Shown here in pieces: positions 4,642 through 9,317 of a stretch of 9,317 nucleotides of DNA. How positions within the stretch are numbered: the first letter of the stretch is position 1; every line of letters starts with the position of its first letter. The translations under genes and the position numbers were made by a program. Source of the DNA: an uncultured Mycoplasmatota bacterium (lineage in GTDB: Bacteria > Bacillota_I > Bacilli_A > RF39 > UBA660); NCBI GenBank assembly GCA_900546715.1, contig UREA01000041.1:1-9317 (forward strand). Reading direction: 5' to 3'. Under the pieces are notes generated by a model that saw nothing but the letters and a program-made list of their open reading frames with translations, was not told the DNA's origin and did not search any database.

Positions 4642-5232
4642 CTAATCTCCCTTACTAAATAATTGCTTTAAAACACCTAAACATAACATCATATTTATCC
4701 AAAATAAAGAACTGCATGTATATGCTGATAGTTCTCTTAATTTATCTATTTCCATAAAAATCAATGTTAATATGTAAACAACACCCGCCAATATTCTAGA
4801 TATTTTTTTATATTTTTTTATCTCTCTTAAAGTTAAAGGATTATTTCTATGCTCAATTGGAGCTAGTATAAAAATTCCTGTATAACTTAATGTTGAAATA
4901 ATAAAAATCATTAATGTATATATTTGAGAATCCACATTCGATGATGTATTTATAGTTAATATAAATATTAAAATAAATATTAATAAGCATTTTGTATAAT
5001 TATTAGCATGATATCCACCTGCAAACTGTCTTATTGGACAATAGCATATTAAAAATGCTATTGAATAGAAAATCTTATTAAATAATAATCCTATACTTAA
5101 TACAATTGCTATATTTACAATAAATGCAATTAATACTTCAAATCCATATTTATATACTTCATAATCATCTTGATTTATCTCTTTATTCTCAATTAAAAAA
5201 GATGTTATTTTGCTTGCATATGATTTAAACAT
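4642..5232 (-). CDS. agrB: AgrB accessory gene regulator protease
   Basis: AgrB is the membrane cysteine endopeptidase that removes the C-terminal tail of AgrD and forms the thiolactone. The 196-aa length is typical. The catalytic region reads C-P-I-R-Q-F-A-G-G-Y-H-A-N-N-Y-T-K-C, with Arg68, His75 and Cys82; the His-Cys spacing of seven equals that of S. aureus H77/C84. Hydrophobic segments lie at about 30-50, 54-66, 83-95, 105-125, 145-160 and 170-190. AGGAGG (complement of 5238-5243) lies five bases before the ATG. The gene is preceded by a paired-box promoter (5259-5326), so it should respond to its own signal. It is followed directly by agrD. The C-terminus is intact; nothing suggests inactivation. 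Confidence 0.95.
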   Translation of the reverse strand: MFKSYASKITSFLIENKEINQDDYEVYKYGFEVLIAFIVNIAIVLSIGLLFNKIFYSIAFLICYCPIRQFAGGYHANNYTKCLLIFILIFILTINTSSNVDSQIYTLMIFIISTLSYTGIFILAPIEHRNNPLTLREIKKYKKISRILAGVVYILTLIFMEIDKLRELSAYTCSSLFWINMMLCLGVLKQLFSKGD

Positions 5233-5258
5233 GTTGTCCTCCTAAATCTTATGCGTTG

Positions 5259-5326
5259 ACAATAACATCTTTTTTTATTTTATTCAATATATTATGCTAA
5301 ACTGGTCAATATATAAACTTAACTGG
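5259..5326 (-). promoter_or_regulatory. AgrA/VirR-type paired-box promoter of agrBD
   Basis: On the minus strand, CCAGTT (5326-5321) and CCAGTT (5305-5300) are direct repeats 21 bp apart. Twelve bases later is TTGAAT (5287-5282, -35), and 17 bases on is TATTGT (5264-5259, -10) with a TG one base upstream (extended -10). CCAGTT repeats about two helical turns apart are the known signature of LytTR regulators such as C. perfringens VirR. The same geometry occurs at the two other promoters of this locus. Confidence 0.8.
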
Positions 5327-5349
5327 GCATATTTTCTAAATTTATATAT

Positions 5350-5628
5350 TTATTTAATCCTATTTTTATAATTTAAATAAATCCCTGATATTGTAAATAT
5401 TATAAATGACATCAATGGCTTCACACTAATATCAAATGTATTTTTTTCAATATTAATAGATAATAAATTTACACCCATTAGTTCATTTGTATTAAAATAG
5501 ATATTCATATCAAACATATATAATATACTTATTATTATAATCATTTGGATATATATAAATAATAATCCCTTAATTCCATTAATTAAAAAGTTCTTGATTT
5601 TATAACACTCCATAATCAAATATGCCAA
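5350..5628 (-). CDS. Unknown two-helix membrane protein under the second paired-box promoter
   Basis: The frame is open from a TTG at 5634. The TTG at 5628 is preferred because AAAGG lies six bases before it; Met at 5613 is a third option with a poor ribosome site. The protein is about 92 aa with two hydrophobic segments: G-L-L-F-I-Y-I-Q-M-I-I-I-I-S-I-L-Y-M-F in the first half, and P-L-M-S-F-I-I-F-T-I-S-G-I-Y-L near the C-terminus, ending Y-K-N-R-I-K. About 30 polar residues between them should face outside. I do not recognise a family. Its promoter (5691-5758) is a copy of the one in front of the 221-aa secreted gene, so it should be induced with the quorum signal. It could be an immunity protein, a second effector or an accessory to AgrB/AgrC. 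The weak start leaves some doubt about the exact N-terminus. Confidence 0.6.
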   Translation of the reverse strand: MAYLIMECYKIKNFLINGIKGLLFIYIQMIIIISILYMFDMNIYFNTNELMGVNLLSINIEKNTFDISVKPLMSFIIFTISGIYLNYKNRIK

Positions 5629-5690
5629 TCCCAACCTTTATGTACATTCCCCTATTTTTACTAGTTGCAGCTAATACAACACTACCAAAT

Positions 5691-5758
5691 ACAATTATAT
5701 TTTTTAATTTGATATTCAACTCACTCTGAGTAACTGGGTATTATCTAAGCATAACTGG
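5691..5758 (-). promoter_or_regulatory. AgrA/VirR-type paired-box promoter of the 92-aa membrane protein
   Basis: Minus-strand CCAGTT at 5758-5753 and 5737-5732 (21-bp period), then 12 bases, then TTGAAT (5719-5714). At 17 bp the -10 would be AATTGT (5696-5691); a perfect TATAAT (5699-5694) is at only 14 bp, so the exact -10 is uncertain. This whole promoter lies in the 145-bp direct repeat shared with 6775-6918. Confidence 0.75.
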
Positions 5759-5845
5759 TCAATTTTTAAGATAAAATATAAATTTAATAACAAATTTGTC
5801 ATCGTAAAAATCAATCTTTATCTCCCCCATTGTATTTATATACAG
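5701..5845. repeat. Direct repeat copy 2 (agrC 3' end plus regulated promoter)
   Basis: This segment aligns with 6775-6918 in the same orientation. By hand count there are 15 substitutions and one single-base indel over 145 positions, about 89% identity. The two copies enclose the 221-aa and 52-aa genes. Confidence 0.85.
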
Positions 5846-5848
5846 CAT
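5759..5848 (-). pseudogene. agrC fragment: Remnant of an agrC 3' end
   Basis: Read on the minus strand, this encodes the last about 29 residues of an AgrC-like kinase: E-I-K-I-D-F-Y-D-D-K-F-V-I-K-F-I-F-Y-L-K-N-stop, against E-I-K-I-E-F-D-D-D-K-F-V-I-K-F-I-F-S-L-K-N in the intact gene. An extra C in the run at 5824-5828 shifts the frame relative to the intact copy, and upstream of about 5850 the similarity ends. The fragment therefore makes nothing. It directly abuts the paired-box promoter, as the intact agrC stop does. Confidence 0.8.
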
Positions 5849-5882
5849 ATCTTAGGTTAACTAATTTTTTGTATACCATCTA

Positions 5883-6041
5883 TTATCTTTTAAAATGCTT
5901 ATCTATAACAAAATATTTACCCAATAACATTGCCGTAACAGATATAAAAATATATATAAATATATTTTTTATAAACATCATACTTATAAAAACTACTAGG
6001 GCATAATATATAATAGATATTAGTGCATAATATTTACTCAT
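5883..6041 (-). CDS. Small membrane protein (52 aa), partner of the secreted 221-aa protein
   Basis: The ATG at 6041 begins one base after the stop of the 221-aa gene (TAA-T-ATG), so it is translationally coupled in the same way as agrD behind agrB. The protein reads M-S-K-Y-Y-A-L-I-S-I-I-Y-Y-A-L-V-V-F-I-S-M-M-F, a short K-N, then I-F-I-Y-I-F-I-S-V-T-A-M-L-L-G-K-Y-F, ending D-K-H-F-K-R. This makes two transmembrane hairpins' worth of hydrophobic sequence with a basic tail. The size, topology and position right after a secreted hydrophobic protein match small immunity proteins of bacteriocin systems. The family is not recognised, so immunity is an inference from context. An alternative is a chaperone or export partner. 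Confidence 0.7.
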   Translation of the reverse strand: MSKYYALISIIYYALVVFISMMFIKNIFIYIFISVTAMLLGKYFVIDKHFKR

Positions 6042-6042
6042 A

Positions 6043-6708
6043 TTATTGAGGCCTAACTCTTAGATATTGATTAAATCTATATGATACAAATATCCCATTT
6101 GGACAATATTCACCTGATATAACTGGCAATATTGCAGCTAAAAGAGTGCCTGCTAAGCTTGCTCCTATCCCTGGAATAAGCCCTACTAAAAAACCTAATG
6201 CTGCTGATCCACCTACTGCTACTAAACTTGTTTGGAATGAATTTAACCATAAATCAAAACCATTTTTATACATCTTTAGCTCTGATCTACCAGATGCCTT
6301 TGTCATATTTTCAGCTAATGACTTCATTTCATCTGTAATTTCTATATTATTTATTTTAGCTGACTCAATTGCCATTTCATCAGATATTTGTAATGAAAAT
6401 CCATCTTCAGTTACATTTTTTATATTATTAGAAACTATAATATTATTTAATAAATTTATATAATCATTATAAATATAAAAATCTGATTTTGAACTTTCTG
6501 ATAACTCGCTAACACTTATATCTAACTTATATTGATTATCTTCTAAGTACACAAAATCTTCAAATGACTTTGATACTCTTTCTATTTTTTGAGAATATGT
6601 CTCTTTACTATTTTCCATAGCTGATGCCGTATTTAGCATCGGTATTGCTATTGTAACTCCAACTAATGCTAATGCTATGCTCTTTGTTACTCTTTTCTTA
6701 AAACTCAT
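6043..6708 (-). CDS. Secreted protein with hydrophobic glycine-rich C-terminal region, bacteriocin- or toxin-like
   Basis: The start has a GGGGGAG ribosome site. The protein (221 aa) opens with a signal peptide: K-K-R-V-T-K, a hydrophobic run, and a probable cut after A-S-A at residue 30. Residues 31-155 are polar and helical with many Glu/Ser/Asn. Residues about 160-198 are hydrophobic and glycine-rich (V-A-V-G-G-S-A-A-L-G-F-L-V-G-L-I-P-G-I-G), then comes a short tail G-E-Y-C-P-N-G-I-F-V-S-Y-R-F-N-Q-Y ending R-P-Q. A membrane-inserting segment near the end of a secreted precursor is seen in some bacteriocins and small pore-formers, for instance closticin-like precursors. I do not recognise a specific family. 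It lies 125 bases after agrC, behind its own paired-box promoter (6765-6832), and is coupled to the 52-aa membrane gene. A quorum-controlled antagonistic protein is the best reading, moderately supported. Confidence 0.75.
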   Translation of the reverse strand: MSFKKRVTKSIALALVGVTIAIPMLNTASAMENSKETYSQKIERVSKSFEDFVYLEDNQYKLDISVSELSESSKSDFYIYNDYINLLNNIIVSNNIKNVTEDGFSLQISDEMAIESAKINNIEITDEMKSLAENMTKASGRSELKMYKNGFDLWLNSFQTSLVAVGGSAALGFLVGLIPGIGASLAGTLLAAILPVISGEYCPNGIFVSYRFNQYLRVRPQ

Positions 6709-6764
6709 AATTTTCTCCCCCTCATTTAATATAAATTTATATTTTATTTCTTCTCTATAACTTG

Positions 6765-6832
6765 AATTTACATTTTTTTAATTTGATATTCAATACACTA
6801 AGAGTAACTGGGTATCATATGAGCATAACTGG
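6765..6832 (-). promoter_or_regulatory. AgrA/VirR-type paired-box promoter of the secreted 221-aa gene
   Basis: Minus-strand CCAGTT at 6832-6827 and 6811-6806 (21-bp period), 12 bases, TTGAAT (6793-6788, -35), 17 bases, TAAATT (6770-6765, -10). The first box begins at the base directly after the agrC stop codon (TGA-CCAGTT). Box, spacing and -35 are the same as at the two other promoters of this locus. Confidence 0.8.
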
Positions 6833-6918
6833 TCAATTTTTAAGAGAAAAAATAAATTTAATTACAAATTTATCATCATCAAACTCAATCTTTATCTCCC
6901 CATTATATTTATATACAG
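6775..6918. repeat. Direct repeat copy 1 (end of intact agrC plus regulated promoter)
   Basis: This is the intact counterpart of 5701-5845. It comprises the last codons of agrC and the paired-box promoter. The similarity runs from TTTTTAATTTGAT on the left to TATATACAG on the right and stops on both sides. Confidence 0.85.
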
Positions 6919-8137
6919 TATCTTTTATATTTTTTAAACCTATTCCATGCATAAATTTATCTTTTTTATTTGTAATAAAATTATTATTTTTTATATTAAT
7001 CTCATTTATCTTGCTATTTTCTATTTTTATAAAACAAAAGCTATTTATATATGTAACATTTACTGATATATATTTATCCTTACTATCATCTAAAATCTTA
7101 TCGCAGGCTTCAATTGCATTATCTAAAGCATTAGAAAAAATAACACATAAGTCCATCATATCTATAAAATCTAATTTACTAAAATCTGCAACTATATCAA
7201 ATCTAATTCCTTTATCTTTACATAATTGATATTTTTCACTAATTATAATATCAAGTATTTTATTTCCAAAATTAAAATTGATATAACCTATATTTAAATC
7301 TAAACTCTTTACGTATTCCTTTACATCTTTTTCATTACTTAAATTAGAAATACAAATCATATGATTATTAATATCATGATAAATTCTTTTTATTTTTTCT
7401 TGATTTTCTTCTATCTTCTTATAATACCTATATTCTAAGTTTATTTTTTCTTTCATAAATTCATTTTCTATCTTAAATTTATTACTTATTATTATCTTAT
7501 AAATTATAATTAATAGTGAAATACTAGATAGTAAAATCAAAAAAGATATGAGAATTAGATTAAAATTATCTATTAACTCTATATCTAAGTTTGAAATACC
7601 TTGTTTAAATATAATTAAAAGACTTAAGATATTTGTACATATCGGTATTCCAATATATATAAAGTCATTCTTACTAATTTGACTAAATAATTTAAAATAC
7701 TTAACCATTAAAATTCCAATAAATAAAAATGATTTAGCTAAAATTATAGTTTCTAGTCTATATAAATTAGGACTTAATAAAACACTTACATCTATGTTAT
7801 TTACATAAACTATGCTACTAATACTAAGAGCCTCTATACCTATTAACATCATCCAGTAAACAAGTGGAATTGTTAAGGCTTTTGATAAATTAACTTCATA
7901 ATTTAATTTAACGTAAAGTATACTTAACATAATAGATATAAAAACTCTTACATTCGGAAAAATCCCAAGTAAATTCATAGCAAACGCAATTCCTAAAATT
8001 AATAAAAAACTAAAGAAACTTTGATTTTTACTAACTTTTTTTATACTTAAGTCTTTTATTAAAATATATAATGAAATCCACTCTATAATTAAAATAAATA
8101 TATCTAATAGTTTCCAAAATATCACACTATTTAACAT
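6833..8137 (-). CDS. agrC: AgrC-type membrane histidine kinase, peptide sensor
   Basis: This 434-aa receptor has six to seven hydrophobic segments in residues 1-215, the sensor region expected to bind the AgrD-derived peptide. A coiled linker follows (220-250), then the histidine region K-R-I-Y-H-D-I-N-N-H-M with phospho-acceptor His254. The ATP-binding domain is of the GHKL subclass found in AgrC: the N box is N336-A-L-D-N-A-I-E-A, and the G box is H-G-I-G-L-K-N-I (397-404). All key residues are present. It begins inside the end of agrA (seven-base overlap, 8131-8137), with GGGGATAAGTT before the ATG, so the two are coupled. It should autophosphorylate on peptide binding and pass the phosphate to AgrA Asp60. 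Its 3' end is duplicated as a fragment at 5759-5848. Confidence 0.95.
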   Translation of the reverse strand: MLNSVIFWKLLDIFILIIEWISLYILIKDLSIKKVSKNQSFFSFLLILGIAFAMNLLGIFPNVRVFISIMLSILYVKLNYEVNLSKALTIPLVYWMMLIGIEALSISSIVYVNNIDVSVLLSPNLYRLETIILAKSFLFIGILMVKYFKLFSQISKNDFIYIGIPICTNILSLLIIFKQGISNLDIELIDNFNLILISFLILLSSISLLIIIYKIIISNKFKIENEFMKEKINLEYRYYKKIEENQEKIKRIYHDINNHMICISNLSNEKDVKEYVKSLDLNIGYINFNFGNKILDIIISEKYQLCKDKGIRFDIVADFSKLDFIDMMDLCVIFSNALDNAIEACDKILDDSKDKYISVNVTYINSFCFIKIENSKINEINIKNNNFITNKKDKFMHGIGLKNIKDTVYKYNGEIKIEFDDDKFVIKFIFSLKN

Positions 8138-8847
8138 AACTTATCCCCTAAAACTTCTATTAACCTAGCTTTTAATTGTTTTCTTCTATGTTTACTAATT
8201 GGTATTGTAGCATTATTTATATAAATATCTGATACATCTATTTTATTAATTTTTTCTAAGTTTACTATGAAACTATTATGGCATCTAAAAAAGTCTTTAT
8301 TTAATAGTTTCTCTAATTTCCTAATACTCATTTTTATTATTTCATGTCCATTTATAGTATGTATTATTAGTTGCCTTTTGCTTGTTTCAATATATAAAAT
8401 ATCATCAAATTTAATTTTAATTAATTTTGATTTATCGTTAATTGTTAAAAAGTCATTTTTCTTTTTTATTATATTTTCTATACATTTACCCATATTATTT
8501 TTAAATATATTGTATTCTATTGGTTTTAACATATATCTATATGCATTTACTTCATATCCTTCACAAACATAATCTAACACTGATGTAGTAAATATTATTT
8601 CTACATTGTTGTCAAACTCTCTTATTCTTCTAGCTACATCCATTCCATTTAATCCATTCATTTGAATATCTAAAAATAATAAATCTATATTATTAGGATA
8701 ATTACTTAAAAGATCTTCCCCTGATACAAATTCTAAAACTTCATAGTTATGAAATTCATTAAAAAAATCATCGATATAGCCCTTCACTAAATTTATATGA
8801 AGACTATTATCTTCACAAACTCCGATAAAAATATTTTTATCATTCAT
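8131..8847 (-). CDS. agrA: AgrA-type LytTR response regulator
   Basis: The 238-aa protein has an N-terminal receiver domain (residues 5-125): acidic pair E12-D13, phospho-acceptor Asp60 in L-L-F-L-D-I-Q-M, and conserved Lys108-Pro109. A C-terminal LytTR DNA-binding domain follows (about 133-236, with Y-I-E-T-S-K-R-Q-L-I-I-H and F-F-R-C-H-N-S-F-I-V-N-L). LytTR regulators of the AgrA/VirR group bind paired CCAGTT-like repeats upstream of weak -35 boxes. Three such sites are present at 6765-6832, 5691-5758 and 5259-5326, so these are its likely targets. GAGG lies seven bases before the ATG. No paired box is seen upstream of agrA itself, and no terminator separates it from the replication-like gene, so agrAC may be read from upstream. 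Confidence 0.95.
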   Translation of the reverse strand: MNDKNIFIGVCEDNSLHINLVKGYIDDFFNEFHNYEVLEFVSGEDLLSNYPNNIDLLFLDIQMNGLNGMDVARRIREFDNNVEIIFTTSVLDYVCEGYEVNAYRYMLKPIEYNIFKNNMGKCIENIIKKKNDFLTINDKSKLIKIKFDDILYIETSKRQLIIHTINGHEIIKMSIRKLEKLLNKDFFRCHNSFIVNLEKINKIDVSDIYINNATIPISKHRRKQLKARLIEVLGDKLC

Positions 8848-8870
8848 AAAAATTCCTCACACCCTTACTC

Positions 8871-8900
8871 TCACCACATATTTATAAAGACCCATTTCAT
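8871..8900 (-). CDS. Possible 9-codon leader peptide before agrA
   Basis: ATG at 8900 follows a strong AGGAGG site six bases upstream (complement of 8907-8912) and encodes M-K-W-V-F-I-N-M-W before TGA, 23 bases ahead of the agrA start. The ribosome site is better than that of agrA, and a small CTCC-AATA-GGAG hairpin could cover it. The nine codons include two tryptophans. It may be a real leader peptide acting on agrA translation or a chance frame; its small size makes it uncertain. Confidence 0.3.
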   Translation of the reverse strand: MKWVFINMW

Positions 8901-8929
8901 GTCACCCCTCCTATTGGAGAGCTTATTTT

Positions 8930-9317
8930 TTATACTTCTTTCTTTAACCGCTGAACTTGTCTTACTGAAATCTTAAGTTTTTCGGCTATATCTTTATTTT
9001 TTAAACCCTTTCTAACTAACTCTCTAACTTTATTTAACGTATTAACTTTCTCTTGCTCTCTTTTAATTAAACCCTCTTCATTTCTTCGGTCTGCTCTTCT
9101 TTTCTCATTCTTTCTATCATACTTTTCATCAAGCCCTATAATAGTCTTCATATGCTTTTGCTCTTTGCTTGTAATCCCTAATCTATCAATTAATGTTTCA
9201 TTCTTATACCAATAACCTTCTTTATCTCTCATACCTTTAGAAACTCTCTTGCGCTCACCACTTCTTAATCCTTGCTCATACGCTATAAATTTATCTATAG
9301 CCTTTGGTATACACCTT
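8930..9317 (-). CDS. C-terminal part of a plasmid replication-type protein (runs off the right edge)
   Basis: The frame is open across the window edge: codons upstream of the internal Met at 9232 continue R-C-I-P-K-A-I-D-K-F-I-A-Y-E-Q-G-L-R-S-G-E-R without a stop, so 128 residues are visible and the start is outside. The segment D-E-K-Y-D-R-K-N-E-K-R-R-A-D-R-R-N-E-E-G-L, followed by a helix-turn-helix (K-V-R-E-L-V-R-K-G-L-K-N-K-D-I-A-E-K-L-K-I-S-V-R-Q-V-Q-R-L), resembles the C-terminus of replication proteins on Firmicute plasmids. The catalytic part is not in the window, so the family is not certain; a different DNA-binding protein is possible. Only 82 bases separate its stop from agrA, with no terminator. 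Confidence 0.55.
   Translation of the reverse strand, partial: RCIPKAIDKFIAYEQGLRSGERKRVSKGMRDKEGYWYKNETLIDRLGITSKEQKHMKTIIGLDEKYDRKNEKRRADRRNEEGLIKREQEKVNTLNKVRELVRKGLKNKDIAEKLKISVRQVQRLKKEV

Noticed and set aside
6115..6125. Fourth AgrA box (AACTGG inside the secreted-protein gene)
   Set aside because: A single half-site within coding sequence, with no partner at 21 bp and no -35 at the shared spacing.
6146..6463. Plus-strand open frame opposite the secreted-protein gene
   Set aside because: No ribosome site, sequence is a mirror of a clear coding gene on the other strand.
6762..7229. Plus-strand open frame opposite the agrC 3' end
   Set aside because: Antisense shadow of agrC and its downstream promoter; AT-rich hydrophobic translation without a start signal.
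8267..8572. Plus-strand open frame opposite agrA
   Set aside because: Antisense shadow of a well-supported response regulator gene.

Overview
The window is very AT-rich, with Shine-Dalgarno sites of the AGGAGG/GGGGAGG type and AT-biased codons (ATA, AGA, TTA). This points to a low-GC Firmicute, most likely Clostridium in the broad sense. The species cannot be fixed from the sequence. A replication-protein-like C-terminus at the right edge, an amidase start at the left edge, several small DNA-binding genes and phage-type small proteins suggest a plasmid or plasmid-prophage rather than core chromosome. Almost every gene is on the minus strand; only the three-gene DUF1659/DUF2922/YvrJ set is on the plus strand.

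Layout, left to right. 1-67: N-terminal start of an N-acetylmuramoyl-L-alanine amidase. 169-612: small HTH protein with two matched palindromic operators upstream. 745-2360: gene-poor stretch rich in fold-back structures (at least seven strong stem-loops, some sharing motifs), holding one small membrane-protein gene (1552-1710). 2365-3036: coiled-coil plus HTH protein with its own palindromic operators. 3277-4016: DUF1659, DUF2922 and YvrJ genes with two good terminators. 4133-4396: Mor-family regulator. 4497-8847: a complete peptide quorum-sensing locus. 8930-9317: C-terminal part of a replication-like protein.

The quorum-sensing locus is the main content. In transcription order it is agrA (LytTR response regulator), agrC (membrane kinase), a secreted 221-aa protein plus a 52-aa membrane protein, a broken copy of the agrC 3' end, a membrane protein of about 92 aa, agrB (peptide-processing protease) and agrD (47-aa pheromone precursor, predicted ring C-T-W-I-V). 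Three promoters carry the same architecture: CCAGTT, 15 nt, CCAGTT, 12 nt, TTGAAT. They precede the 221-aa gene, the 92-aa gene and agrBD. The inferred circuit is that AgrB/AgrD make a thiolactone peptide, AgrC senses it, AgrA binds the paired boxes, and the locus then expresses more agrBD (positive feedback) together with two effector units. The 221/52-aa pair resembles a secreted bacteriocin- or toxin-like protein with a small membrane partner. That pair lies between two direct repeats of about 145 bp, each made of the agrC 3' end plus the regulated promoter, so effectors appear to be inserted or exchanged as cassettes.

Functions of the effectors, of the 92-aa protein and of the structured non-coding region are not recognised; these are the best places to look for something new.
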